DNA of 64,000 bases from Prostheceraeus crozeri (Eukaryota > Platyhelminthes > Polycladida > Euryleptidae). The translations under genes were made by a program, and so were the position numbers. The notes under the pieces were generated by a model. That model saw nothing but the letters and a program-made list of their open reading frames with translations. It was not told the origin of the DNA and did no database searches. Where the stretch lies: assembly GCA_907163375.1 (NCBI GenBank), contig CAJQUW010006273.1, positions 124,001-188,000 of the forward strand, in the 5' to 3' direction. Shown in pieces: positions 34,951 through 47,880 of the stretch (positions are counted from its first letter, which is position 1; each line of letters begins with the position of its first letter).

Positions 34951-35217
34951 TACTCCTGGATATCGTTGCACTGCATATGTTAAAAATCTAGGAATCGATG
35001 AGTAACGATGTAAATTCATGTAAAAATAGCGATGATATTATTATAGTATTATAATTATATAGATTATGAAATATAGATCATATAAAATTATATACTATTA
35101 TAACATTATAGATATAATATTATTATCGCTATTTTTACATGCATTTAATAGGCCTATATCGTTACTCATTGATTCCTAGATTTCTTAACATGTGCAGTGC
35201 AATGATATCTAGGAGTA
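34951..35217. repeat. inverted repeat with about 95-bp arms, AT-rich loop
   Basis: The left arm from TACTCCTGGATATCGTTGCA and the right arm ending ATATCTAGGAGTA are reverse complements with scattered changes and one insertion of about 9 bases (TAGGCCTAT) in the right arm. The central AT-rich part is itself self-complementary. It lies inside the Crypton unit, between its gene and right inverted repeat. Confidence 0.8.
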
Positions 35218-35349
35218 CAATTACTGCTATTTTGCGTACATATTCATGTCTTTGGTAAAAATATTTCTTAAAGTAAAGGTATTGTTACAAAAAAAGAAAA
35301 TATATTTAATAGGATATTTACATGGGAAATAAGACAGACATTCTCTAAA

Positions 35350-37260
35350 GTAATATAAACACGTTATCATCATACAACGACATATAAGATTCCTACATGA
35401 ACAATGCGGATAAGATAAAAAAAGCTATGTGAATTCAAAAAAATGTTATTTATCTGGGATTGATGTAAGATTCAAAATCGTTTCTCGTTGTTAAATCTAG
35501 CATCATAGCCTTTTTGATAGTTTTCTCGAAGCAGCATAACGATGACAGTTGCAGTTGATAGTGAGAGAATATAAGCTGATCAGCTACATAGCTATTCTGT
35601 TAAATTTTTGGTAAGCACGTGTATAATACCGCAGATATTTCTACGTCAAGGGGCATAAAAATTAGAAAGAATTTTTCCATTGCTTTTGGAATTCTCTAAT
35701 AGAGTTTCGATGTAGAATTACTTGCAGAAGCTACACTCTATTTTGTATTTCGTGCTTCTAGAGGCAAGCATGATAAGTACATGTAGTCTTAGTGGAATAG
35801 TCCTCGAGAAGGCAAATATTGAAGAATATCTTTATATTTGAGATGACTTCTTTATGTGTAACCTGATCATGTTATAGTCTTCTTCTCGCGTTTGAAGATC
35901 TCAAAACTTTCAAAACCGACGGTGTCTGAGATAGTACAAACAGCAAGGCAGCACTTGTTGTCTTTTAATTCCTTCCATGATTTTTTCTTTTGCATATTTT
36001 CATATTTTCTGACCAATACTCGAAATTGTTAAGACGTGGCTTGTTATCAATATCGATTGTGGTTTTTCTTTCTTCATTCTCTATTAAACACCTCTGTGAG
36101 CCACACCTGGGGCACATTGAACCACTTTGGTAATATGTTTCAATTACAAATTTTGAAGAGATGAAATGTCACAGAAGCGTCCCGCAACTCAGAGATATCT
36201 TTGAATTCCCTCAACTCTCCATCCGAGTTGGATTTTGGCTCATTTGATTTGGTATATTCAAACTATACAAAACATACAAAACATGTTTACGTGTGCCCTA
36301 CAATGTCTTCATAAATCCACATACGTACATAGGTCAAATAAATTTAACTAACAGACTGTCATCATGTTACAAAAATCTCCAACAACAAGAAACCAAAATT
36401 ATCTTAGTAATTGTAATTGCCCATGACATTGACCCTGTTAACCGAGGTTATCGTGGATTCATTTCTAATACGGATAATGCACGGATGAATAGTAGAAGTG
36501 AATGATTGAAATGTTCCTGAGCATACTATCAAAATGTGTTTTCTAAGACTATATTTATCACGTATAACTAAGATAGAAATTCAAGTTGGACAAACCTTGC
36601 ATGCCACTCAAATATCATCAACGCTGATGATAAGAAATATATTGGTATAAGATTTTAAATTTTTTCGACTATGAAGTTCCCAAATCCTCGGTCAATAAGT
36701 AAGTTTATTTAGTATTTCAATGAGCTTCTGTCTTTTTCTCAGATGTCAAATGAAACTGCTTTGTAAGTACTGGCGAAACAGTAATAACACAACTGTCACC
36801 GAAAATTGTCCTTTGATGCCATACCTCCCTTATATGCTTCTGTGGATATAATTGACATCTCCAACTTAACTGAATGGTAAATTTTCTTCCACTCATTCAA
36901 CAACGCATGCTTTGATAAGCAAATACACAATGCTCAAGTTAAAATGAAATAGCCAAAAATGGTTGAGTTGCTTCGTAAAATCTATAGAATGAATCAAATT
37001 TACAAGGGAGTCAGAGTTTGAGAAAGAAAGGAATCAACATCATTTGACTTGTTTGCATAGAGTAGGTATGGCATTTGCTTTCAATGCCTGTGAGAATAGA
37101 ATCTTGATGGAATGTTTACTAAAACAACTGTAAGTAAAGAGAATTTGAGATGCAATCCGCTCAGCGTGAAATATACATGCTTGGGATATGTTTGTTTATG
37201 TCATAGATAAACTTTTCATTTGATTCTCCAAGCAGAGATCGATTCCATAATTTGATAAGT
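35350..37260. other. non-coding, nothing recognised
   Basis: No domain, splice-bordered exon or repeat of note on either strand. Confidence 0.45.
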
Positions 37261-37267
37261 CCAATGA

Positions 37268-37332
37268 CCTTAGTAGCACAGTGGCTAGGGGCTTGAACTT
37301 GTGATCTTTCGGTACTGCAGGACGGGATGTCA
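37268..37332 (+). repeat. tRNA-derived SINE head fragment
   Basis: TAGCACAGTGGCTAGGGG at 37274 matches an RNA polymerase III A box as found in tRNA-type SINEs, and CTTGTGATCTTTCGGT follows at the usual place. The B box is decayed (GGTACTGCAGGACGGG). The body of the SINE is not recognisable beyond this point. Confidence 0.5.
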
Positions 37333-38290
37333 AAAATTAATTGGCGGTAATTAATTGATTGCTGTTGTTAAAAAACTACAATTGATTAATTGATGTGATA
37401 CACCAACTGAAATTTATTGCAAATATATTGATTGTTGTCATTTAATAATTGCAATTAAATGGCTGATTGATTTGAAATTGGAGGCATTTCATTGACTACT
37501 TGCTTGCAATGCCCTCGATCACTACGGGGCACGCACTATAGTCCAACAAGCATTGCACCTTCAGTGACTGATTTAGATACCAAGTTTACTAAACATATCT
37601 TCTTCACATGCTGACAACTCTCAGGATTCTATTCGGAGCAATTTGGTGCTCAACTTGTCTATCATCTCTATGTTACAAAATTGCCATAATAACTCTCAAA
37701 ATTTTATGTTCTGTTATCCAGGCACTCACTATTTCATAGTTCAGTGATTCACTGCAGTTTCTGTTACATCTTTTCAAATGTTTTGGTTGAAGCAGAGTTT
37801 CGGAGCCGGAGACGCCAGAGCCGTGGTAGCAGGGCGGAGATGGAGCAGACAGAAAATACTACCGGCTCCGGCTTGAAGTTTTATGTGTATCTGAATTCAG
37901 TTAGTTTGCCAGAAGAGGTGATATTTCACAGTATAGCTGAAGCGAAAACAAGTGTCTCATCTTTGTAAGCAATCGCTGTTGACCTCCCAAAACCTGCTGG
38001 CCTTCATCTCCTCTCATTATAACCTTCTGCGAATCATATTATCTGGATTTTATAGGAGATCGCGAACCTCCTCAAGATTGTGTTTCACCCGAAAGTCCGA
38101 CTGTCGGGAGAATAACTCGTGACGAGTGACATGCACATGCACTCTTGCCGCAAATTTCATGTACTACCTGTAAATCAAGCACAATATTGGTTCTCAATAA
38201 TTCATACGTAGAAGAAGCATAAAATACCTCCGGAGAACTGCTTTTGATATAAAAAGAATTTTGGTTCAATTTTGAAACATACAATTGCTT
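37333..38290 (+). other. non-coding with a GC-rich hairpin patch
   Basis: At 37798-37876 a GC-rich patch begins AGCCGGAG and ends CTCCGGCT, an 8-bp complementary pair around about 60 bases. A plus-strand frame runs through it (37744-37968, arginine-rich), without splice borders or known domain. It may be a repeat remnant. Confidence 0.3.
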
Positions 38291-38291
38291 C

Positions 38292-38580
38292 ATGATTGAT
38301 GAATATTTGAGACTTGACGGCTTGGTTGATGAATCACCTCGTCCGACCAGCAGCACGAGCTTCAGCAGGGAACGTGGCAAGAGGTTGGACTTTCGGGGAA
38401 TGCAGTGCACCCTATCAATGGTTGCTACAAATCTGCGCGTCTGCCGAGTTCTACCCGGCTCTTGTTCTTATCAGACAGGATAAAAAATTAAGTGGATGTG
38501 GATTGAAGCTATTGAAAGCCTATTTTCTGTGGCTCATGCGTCACACCAGACTGATGGCCTCACTCCAGAAGAATGATTAG
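38292..38580 (+). CDS. unrecognised overlapping frames
   Basis: Two plus-strand frames overlap here with balanced GC. One begins MIDEYLRLDGLVDESPRP, and the other contains WTFGECSAPYQWLLQICASA and EFYPALVLIRQ, then runs to a stop at 38578-38580. Both look more protein-like than their surroundings, which could mean one gene with a frame change. I recognise no family, and no terminal repeats or splice borders are clear. Confidence 0.25.
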
Positions 38581-38599
38581 TATTTGTTCTTGTCTCTGA

Positions 38600-40220
38600 T
38601 TTGACACTAAGAGCGGTCACAGCAGGGACTAATCACAGACTTCAATCAGTCCCCTAAAAAAGAGAAAATTTTCATGGCTCCCTATGCGACTCATGCCTCA
38701 TAAAAAAGTTTTTGGGTATTTGTATTTCTAGGTCATTTTCCATCCTGCATGTGTTTATGCCGATGATCAGTGATGTATGTTAAAATGTATGTATCGGGAT
38801 ATAAGCATACCAGCTGTTGCTAGAAAGCAAAATGGGAAGAAAATCAAATCACAACTATTTCTTTATTGCATTGCATTAGCACATTGAGATTCCGAAATCA
38901 CAAGCTTGCGATTGCGCGATTGAAGAATCTTTTATATGCCTTTTTAACGCAAGCGAAGATAATGCTGTGAATAACAGTTCAAATGAGAATATTCTTCCTG
39001 AACAAATTAATCCCAGGATTGAGTAAACCAGAGACTAATAAAGTAGACTGTGGCAAAACGGTGGTCTAGTGAGTTATTTGCACTTCCAAAGATCTCAATT
39101 CCGAGGATTAGCTTGATTCCTAATCCCGATATTGCGTAGGCCTACTTCGCCAATCTTCAAATTGGTAACGCTTTCATATATTCCTAGTTTTGGGAAATGA
39201 CGAGCTCAAATTAAAGTCTCGACCGTTATTCAAAAAGCCTCATCAATGCATTATTGAAAACGTAACGTTGACGATTATTTTGAAGTGTGAAGAGCCTATT
39301 TATCTATCACGGATGGATTTCTGGCAGCTTTTTCTTCGACAATTTGTGTTACTTTCGAAGGAATACAGCTATATTGTTAATTTCTCAATCCCGGGATTTT
39401 GACCCTCCAATTCCGGGATCTCGGGATTGGAATCCTTAGTCAGAAATGTCAGTGACAGGTCTTGAAATAGTCTCGATCCTCGAACACAAGGATTGCTATT
39501 CTCAGGAGCATGAAAGAAATTTCTGTTCGTTGCAAACATTTGATGATGTTTTCTGGGCGATGCTGCTTTTTGCTCAGTTTAAGGGAGAGCTCAGCTATGA
39601 ATCTTTCAGTCTCTGGGCTGCAACCACCATTGCCTCAAAAATAGGTGGTGTAAAAGAACCATGCTCGATTTCTATTACTCGCTTGATTTAGCATTTCTTC
39701 TTTTCTCTTTCATTGCTGGAAAAAGCAGTTTTGAGAGTTTGACAAAGATGACTCGGGGCAAGGGAATGGAGTATCTTTACATCAAAGAATGTCGCTTGTC
39801 CTCTTTGCCAAAAAACCACGAGCCGCAATATCCAGACGAGCCTCATTCCCTTCGATTGTGCCCCTAGGAAGATTTTCTCCTGTTATAGGTTATAGGTGGG
39901 GTTCAGCAGGCACTTCATGGCACACTTCTTACAGTAAACTGCCGAACATTTTCTTTATTTCATCATGTCTTTCCAAAATGAAACCTCCTTTAAGGGATGA
40001 TAATGTATGGTTCACACTATAATTTTTTCCACAGGGACAGGTGGATGGTTCACTGGTTGTTCATTGGCCGACTGTATCTACGACTCAAAGCATTATAAAA
40101 CTTTCTTTTACTCAAAATAAAGTTCTCTACATTTACAGGTAAAGTAGTTAAGTAGATTCTTTTTGAGATGCAATTTCATTTGCACGTAGCTGATCACTTC
40201 CCATGCCACTGCGGAGTTCC
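38600..40220. other. non-coding, nothing recognised
   Basis: Short frames only. No recognisable domain, terminal repeat or RNA gene. Confidence 0.4.
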
Positions 40221-40221
40221 T

Positions 40222-41275
40222 TCAGGAGATCCGGGCTGCTTTGATTTGCGCTTTTATTTCCTTTAGTTTCTCATAGTCAGCTATATTTTCTTTCGATTGC
40301 TTGATCACACTAAGAACTTGATCCCGTATTGCGGTGTGTGAATTATTGTGTTCCGTTTCGTCTATTCGACGGAAAATATGTATTGATAAGCCACCCATTT
40401 TCACTGATAAAGATAACAGCCGCCTTTCACTATCCGAAGAGGAATGACCATCGCTAATAATAGGCATGAATTCCGCACTTACAACATCATCGAATCTCGG
40501 AACTTCTTCTTTGATGTTTGGGATTGTTTGTATATGTTATGTTAGTTTTTGGATGAAGCCACCTACGAATCCTGTGTAAGTAGCATGAAGCTCACTTTTT
40601 GCTATTTTTGAGAGGCGACGCACTTGCATTATCCATTTGTCAACAAAAGACTGTGAGTATTCAACTTTTCCTTCTTCACTTCCAATAAATTCTCTAAATA
40701 CCGTTGTCCTTTCGTGGTTATATAGGTATCGGTATCACGAAATACTTCTTTTGCTTTTTCATACTTTTCTTTTGATTTCACAGCCAACCAGGATTTTAAA
40801 GCATTTTGGATGGTATCCCAGTTTTGGTCCAAAATCAGCAAGTCTCTTCCACCATTGTCTTAGTTGTTCAAAACTGCCTATTCCACACAGATCATCGGCA
40901 TGGGTAACATGCCTTAAAAGTCTTCATTTGCGATAGGTGTCATTGATATCAATATAGGAATTATTCCAACAGCATATAGGCCTATAGGCATTGAAATGGG
41001 GCCTCCTCTCGTTACACCCTCTCAAGACTGAAATTCCAGTTTCCTGTCACAAACAATCTGGCTGGAACCCCATACGAATTTCGAACATAGGTCGCTATTG
41101 GTGGGCATAGGAATTTTTTGTTATGAAGAAACATATTTCGGTTCAAACAATTAAACGCGTTTGTAGCATCTACTAACAATTTTCCATCTGAAATCCCTTC
41201 GGCAAAAATATCAGATATGGCAAGAAGAGCAGTCTCACAGTGTATGATGATTGGCCTGTACAGACTGAAGATCAC
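40222..41275 (-). mobile_element. broken retroelement reverse transcriptase fragment, class uncertain
   Basis: A minus-strand fossil. Reading from 41275 down, it shows LLVDATNAFNCLNRN and PPIATYVRNSYGVPARLFV, near the start of the palm of a reverse transcriptase family common in cnidarian, mollusc and sponge genomes. Next come KSWLAVKSKEKYEKAKEVF and DTYITTKGQRYL. Last is LLSLSVKMGGLSIHIF, matching the LPxRxGGLGI block that follows in that family. The YADD block is not seen, and several breaks separate the parts. I cannot say whether the parent is a LINE relative, a DIRS-type element or another class. Ends are not identifiable. Confidence 0.6.
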
Positions 41276-44200
41276 CTAACTCTGAATAATGTCAGGTTTA
41301 ATGACATAGATTATGGCCTTTCCAAGTGTTCCTACGAAGAACTTCGCCTATCCCAATCCGTCTGACCCCTGGATTCTTACTGAATGGAATGAGTCTACAG
41401 GCAGTGTACTGAGATACTACTTTGTTGCTTTTCGGACTCTGACATAGTAAATTAAATTTCTTTTGTACAAAGTATATTTCGACAAATTGCCATCTTAAGC
41501 GATTTTTTATTGAATAGTAAATTGATAAGACAAAATTACATCAGTTCATATCAGCTCTTTCCAAGAGCTCTCTTGAATAAACTATGTAATCGAAGATCTG
41601 TGAATATTTAATATGAAAGAGATTTGCAGAATTGTCCACGATTAATTCGTCTTCACTGGACATTCACTTGAACGCAGATGCACCGACGGGACCAAACAGT
41701 AAGCTGAAGCAATGACTCAGGGCGACCACCTTTCTGAAACAAACATTTAGTGAAATTCCAAAAACTATCCGAAGATCATGTAGTCAAGAGAAAAGCGCCA
41801 TGTCTAAGTCAGTATTAGGATAATCGCTACCCATCTAAGCCCATCCCAGTTCCGATGAAATATTTCAAATCGTGAGCAAATATATCACAGCATTTTTCAT
41901 CGTCAATTATCCCGGATTTTGACCTAAAATTTTTCTGATTTGAACAATTATTGAACAAGTATGCAATATTCAAATATTTAAAACTCAGCTGGCTTTTCGA
42001 TTATCAGCAAAAGAGAAATTTAATTATTCCAAAAGTAAAATGAATAGTAAAGTAAATAGTATTCCAAAAGTGAATTCCAATTATTATTAATTGATTAAAT
42101 AATGATGTCAATTTCTCTTGCTGATATGAACTTGCGCTTTGTATAATTGAAGAAATTATTTGAGACCTATATAGGTTGCTCACCTTCATCCTCAATCGAA
42201 AGTAGATCGATGCTTGTATGAATTGTCTATTGGCCCAAAATGAATTTCTCTTATTTCGAATACTTAGAAAATCGCTCATTCCTGAGGAAGGTTGTTGCAA
42301 CTTCCACATTAACATACAATGACGATGAAAAACGATAATCATTTGATGTCATGACACCTTATATGACCGAGTCCGGCCTAAACACGATGTCCAAAGACCA
42401 AAGTATTCAATCCCAAAAATGAAAAATACGACGTGATTGTGCATAATGTCCATGTTTCAAAAGTTATCAAAAAATATTCTTATCACAACCAGTCAACCAC
42501 CTTTACCATTGCGAGCATTGCGCACTCCTACCATTCCATAATGATGCTTAACCGAATAACCTCCTAATCACCTCTGAACCATCACATTTCAACGTATCCA
42601 CACAAAATAATTTCTAGCTTTCACATTGTACATGAGAATCTAACTTAAGAGCCAGTTTTTCCGCATATTGACAGTAATGTAGTTTGCAAAAAATATGTCT
42701 CCCTCAGATTATTGCCCTTTTATGCTTGAATTGAACTAAATCAATCATTCATCAGATACGCCATCATTTTTTGCTTGGTGTAGCGAATCTTGGTGGGTTA
42801 ATTTGAACATAGATCCCAAGGCAAGAGTATTCATCTCAGTCATTGAGGTTGAGAATTTAAAGACCGATAAAAAGTACACACTTTTGTGCACGCTCCCAAT
42901 ATTTGTGAGAGATTTGGTCATCATAAATCATTCTTAACCTAACGAACTCCTGATGTGCCGTCATTTGAAGGACGGGATAGATAACAGTGTTTTCCGGGTT
43001 AGAATTTTACTGTGCTTCCTGCAAGTTGTGCGAATACACTAATTTTGAATTTCTTGACTTTTAGAGCACTTCTACTTATAACTCTCTGCTAGGTAATTTT
43101 TGATTTCACTGCCACAGAGTTGAATCAGTAATTACAATTGCTTGAGAAGTATTCTTTATAGTGCTGCATTCCATTCATAAATGAAATAATTTCAGTTTGA
43201 TGCTTATTAGAGAATTTTTCCACTTAAAAGTATATCGACATTAATCCTGCAAATCTGAACTTGCGACTATTCATTCTTTGCTTAATAGTTTTGACGCCAA
43301 TAAGACAATCAATCATCTGTAGCCTCTATAAACACTTCTCATACCGATAAAAGTCATCCGAGAACAAGGAGATTAAGAATAGAGGAGACAATGTTTGATG
43401 CCTCAAACTTGGCTGCAATCCGCATTTGCCAAATCTAAGAATAAAAATGTTGTGAAATTTAAGACATAAATAACTTGATTTGGTCAATAGGAGCTAATGA
43501 GAAAGTCCATTTCTGTCTCTGATGTTCTCAATGTAGGGAAAGAAAAAGATCGTTAAAATTTATGACAGCTATTTTAGTTTGTAAACAAAATACACATTTC
43601 AGAGTTCGATAAAAAAATGTGAATCTAAGTCTACGGTTACCAAACAGTGAATACAATTCTGCATGCATAGCGACTTTCAGAATGATCGTCGGATAAGATT
43701 CATTAATTCAGTATCGAGCATATCTCATTTGGAAATTTTGATTTTTTCATTTGACTCTCCGATACTATGGTATGTGTAAATCAACTAGCCTATTTCTATC
43801 ACTGTGGCTCACCATGTTCATTAGTAAACTTACAAGTAGAAAACATGAAATCAGACCACAAAGCAGTCATCATACCAAAATGATTAAAACATTCAAAGTT
43901 TGATATAATGATAAATTTCAATAATTTAAATTCAATTTTTTATAAGGAAAAGTTCGATGAAAAACAAATAACTTTTTAATGAGTTTATTAGCCACATTGT
44001 TGAAAAGTTTTGTTAAATATCTTGCATTTCAATTCCGGTACAATTTTTCAGTTTCAAGTTCATTTGGATATTCACATCGCACGAGGATAGAGACATTGTG
44101 TTTATGATGCAAACTGAAATTAGCTTCACCAGAAAGTAATGAATAATTTGATCTTGGCAGAAGAGAAAAAAGGGGGCGAACGTTCAAAGACTTCTATGCA

Positions 44201-45434
44201 GTCAACCTTGATGATTGGCCAATAGTGTGAAAAATCAACGACTGACCAGAGAAAACGCTGTAACTTAAGAACCTTGAAAGAGTGGTCGACTTTTTACGTC
44301 TTATTAATGACTTGTTAAAACGTTCTCAGTGAATTCAGATTCTGGAGATCTTGGTGCAATCAAATCATAATTAACCAAACTGTAATTTTCTCATGACAAA
44401 GCAGAAGTTGGTGTTAGAGCACAGCTGACTTCATTTTAATTTTGGACTTTTCCTTATTTAACGCTCCAGTAGTTCAAGATACAAAAAATAGCAACCTTTG
44501 AGTCGAGACCAGTCAATGCTATCACGAATATTTTATTTCATCTTCATTAGAACTTAGGCATTGAATATCAGCTTAGGCCAGAAGGTCACCCTAGGTTTCC
44601 AAAAAATGAGAGACATAGTTTTAGGGTCTGATTTAGTCTCTTGCAAAATCGCTTTAGTTGTCCTACGCTTTTTTAAATTATATTTATTCATCCATATTTA
44701 GTTGCAAAATCACTTTTTTCTTGAAATTATTTGAATGCAGATTTGAGTTGATGAGGCTGATAATTTTACATTTTTAAGGTTAGTAGTGGAATAGCATTGG
44801 AGGCTTGCTTGGGACGAATTCATTACTAGACATTATTTAAGATACCAAAAGATTTTAGATATTCCAGGTATTCAATGGAAATTGGAAGCTTCATCTTTAC
44901 GAAGAATAACACAGCATTTTGTCGCTTGTTAAAAGTGCATGCGTATGCGTGGTAATAAGCGTTACTATATGAATACAGAATTAGTGCGTATCAAATCCAG
45001 GCTATTGGGAAACATTCATAAAGTTAGGAATATTTTTTTAATATTATCATTTTATATTGCATTATCACTTGGTGGTGAGGGTGAGTGATTGAAGGATAAA
45101 ACTCCGTTGACTGCCTTTTGATAAATAAACACTCTTCAAATTTAATTGACATCTGACTGGCCTTTAATTTATTAAATGACAGATAATGAAAACCTATCAT
45201 CCAATATCTCCAAAAGGGGTTGAAAGAGCTGCTGCTTTCTATAAGAAAAGATTAAAGAAATAATTTCTATAATTCAAAGAAGCATGTATTTTACGGAGAA
45301 AAATATTGATAAGCGCACACAACAAAAACTACATTTCGGTGACATATTTTTCGCAGCATGCGAATTCCATCACTCAAAGTGAATGACAACACGTAATACC
45401 TAGAAATACTACATCGGTGTTTGCAAACATTAGA
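41276..45434. other. non-coding, nothing recognised
   Basis: More than 4 kb of AT-rich sequence without a supported gene, repeat or RNA. The frame at 42004-42342 (minus) has no recognisable content. Confidence 0.45.
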
Positions 45435-46033
45435 TCATGCAAAAGTTGGCATTAATGCGAATTGCCTGTAGAGCTGCAGCATTTTGAGTAGTTCAGTAGC
45501 TCTTGATATGAGACACAATGTTGATAACTTATTAATCGAAATATATACCAATGTTGTCCATTCATTAGCTCTGCTAAATTTTTGAAAATTAACCTTAATC
45601 ATTTCTACGCTATAGCACTTGTGAACACGCAGCAGGCAACAAATATACTTCATCTTTTGAATTAACTGAAATTTTGGGTCCTCTATATTTTGAAATGAAC
45701 AATGTGAACTTTCCTTTATAAATGATGCGACTTCGACGTCGCCGTGATGTTGCCTACTCGCATTGAAGAACATAGAAAGGAGTAATAAATACAATGACGA
45801 GTTAAAGAATTCGAATATTGGAAACATTCGCTAAAGGAGTGTAGTAACCTTGGCTGACAGGTAATCGAAGCGCAGGAGAGAAAACGAAGAGGGAAGACTT
45901 TGTTTCTCGCGCAAGATCGTGTTTGTGTGAGAGTGTGTCTTCGAAGGAAGGAGATGGAAGGAGAAGTTTTGAGTTGCTGGGGAAGATTAGGGAGAAATGA
46001 ACAATTTACATGATTGCCATTGATATGTGGCAC
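45435..46033 (-). other. GC-richer patch with a signal-peptide-like frame
   Basis: The minus strand from 45827 opens MFPIFEFFNSSLYLLLLSMF, a hydrophobic start that would serve as a signal peptide. A possible GTAGGC donor follows after 23 codons. The sequence upstream of this ATG (45830-46030) is richer in GC and CT. A first exon of a secreted or membrane protein is conceivable, but nothing else supports it, and no later exon was found. Confidence 0.2.
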
Positions 46034-46754
46034 GCGCGACTGTATGTTCGAGTCCTTTGAACTAAGCTGACGGCTCTACTGCCGTATAAATCCCTTTGAA
46101 AAGGTCATTTAATGAAAGCTAAAATAAGGTCATAAAATAAAAGATTGAAAGATGGATTCATTAATTAAATGCAGAATTTTGAAATTATGAATCACTGCGG
46201 TGACTAATGCGGATGGTGCCAACTGATTGAAGTACAAAATATGAAAGGTGTTGCAGCTGTGATGCTTATATTAAATGATTAAATGCTTTCAAATGAATTA
46301 ATAATACGTTTTAATGACTAGTTTTGCCATAGCATATATATAAATTTATTTTACTTGTAGGCAGAATACGGGATTAATTCTTTCAGGAACTATTCTGTAA
46401 GATGACATTCTCCAAACAATTGTCGAATGTGCATTGAGGAACATGAAGCCCATTTTGAACATTTTGTTTAAATCACTTCATGTCTATCTTCATGTATCTC
46501 GTTGTTTTTATTCGAGTTTTAATATTTATAGGGTAAATAAGAGCTTCGATCACATTGAGGATTATTAGTAGATGTTCCATAATGCATCTAATTATAGGAA
46601 TTTCTAACTGCTTCTCGATTTTTCATCACTATATGTAGATGTTCTAGGTACAAATTTTTCATGATACACTCGGTACAACGCCTCCGTTGCCAAAATTTGA
46701 CCACAGAAATTTTTTACCATTATCATGGTGTGTTGTCTTGTGGTTCTGTATGTA

Positions 46755-46756
<2 letters not shown>

Positions 46757-46793
<37 letters not shown>
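46757..46793. repeat. TA microsatellite
   Basis: About 18 TA units. It marks the 3' border of the minus-strand Penelope-like copy that begins to its right. Confidence 0.9.
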
Positions 46794-46795
<2 letters not shown>

Positions 46796-46979
46796 AAAAA
46801 GGAAAAATCAACCAGTTTCACAAAATGATGCTATATCTTGTGCCGATCGATTTCACAACCTATCAGTTGATTGTCAAGGCACTAAATGAAACAGCAGAAA
46901 CAAAATAATGGAGGAATCATTATCACAGACATCACTTGTACATAGAATTACATGAATTTGACATAGCACGATGTGAAAG

Positions 46980-47795
46980 CTAGCCATTTAATGATGGAAG
47001 AAATCGCTTGTTGAACATAGCTTCCTTCTTCTCGCGCTCAACTTTTGACCCATTAGGAGGAAGCTGATAAACAGGTGCTGCACAGAATTCATGGCCACAC
47101 GCGGCAATATGACGACTCACTTTTAAGAAAGAGTACTGTTCTCGAAAAATTTGCTGCCGATGCACGGTGATACGATGTCGAAAAACATCCCCGGTCTGAC
47201 CGATATAGTACTGGCCACACTTACAACACTGCAACTTATATATCACATTAGAAGAGAGGCACGTTAAGTTCTGATTAATGTTGAAGATTTCCGTACCTGC
47301 TGCAGTTTGAAACGAGACACTTTTACCCGTAATCATAATGTCACACGTTCGGCAGCGACTTTCGCTGCAACGCTGTATGCCATTAACTGTCATTCGATTC
47401 TTCTTAGAGAGAATGGATATGAGTGATCTGGGTTGATAGAAGGACGAGCGAAACATGCAATTTTCAAAAGCAATAAGAGATGATGGCAAGGTGCTAGAGA
47501 TTGGTCTTATTATATTGAAAATATTCGGATTGTTTTCATTATAAGTTCGAATAAACAGAATAATTACTTTGTTCACATTCTTTTTGTCTTCTTTGATAAC
47601 TGGATTTTCGGCCATTTTTATCGCATTGTCAATTAACTTTAACGGATATTTCAGCTTGATCAGATGAGATTTTAATTCAGAATATCTTACGCGTCTGTCA
47701 TCAACATTTGAAACAATTCGCTTTATTCGATTTGCTAGGTTGAACGGGATGTTTCTTAGGATATGGCGTGGATGGGCTGAATTGAATGGGACATA
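46980..47795 (-). pseudogene. Penelope A thumb, linker and GIY-YIG endonuclease
   Basis: The C-terminal half of a Penelope-type protein. It begins with the post-polymerase segment (HPRHILRNIPFNLANRIKR, then KLKYPLKLIDNAIKMAEN), continues with a cysteine-bearing linker (RCSESRCRTCDIM), and ends in the GIY-YIG nuclease (VIYKLQCCKCGQYYIGQTGD with a CCxxC-type finger; SRHIAACGHEFC). It closes at SLNG. The nuclease nicks target DNA for reverse transcription in canonical Penelope elements. This part is open throughout. The polymerase it belongs to lies beyond the inserted palindrome. Confidence 0.8.
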
Positions 47796-47844
47796 TTGAA
47801 AGAAGCAAAAATAAGCAATTTTCTGCGACCGTGTTGTAATTTTA

Positions 47845-47880
47845 TTCCCAATATTTCGGCTTAGCCTTTATCAAGGGATG
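47845..47880 (-). ncRNA. hammerhead-like motif in Penelope B, left arm
   Basis: Minus strand: TTGATAA, then a small GGC-TAA-GCC stem, then GAAA and TATTGGG. The order matches the CUGANGA, stem II, GAAA layout of hammerhead ribozymes known from Penelope terminal repeats. The core is off consensus, so self-cleavage is doubtful. Confidence 0.45.

Larger units (their letters stand above)
33135..35349 (+). mobile_element. Crypton-type element with 24-bp inverted repeats
   Basis: A tyrosine recombinase gene lies between two perfect 24-base inverted repeats. The left repeat (33135-33158) starts TTTAGAGAATGTCTGTCTTA, and its exact reverse complement is at 35326-35349. Known Cryptons generally lack terminal inverted repeats, so either these repeats are a property of this family or the gene was captured by another unit. 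Length is about 2.2 kb. No target duplication could be read. Confidence 0.65.
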
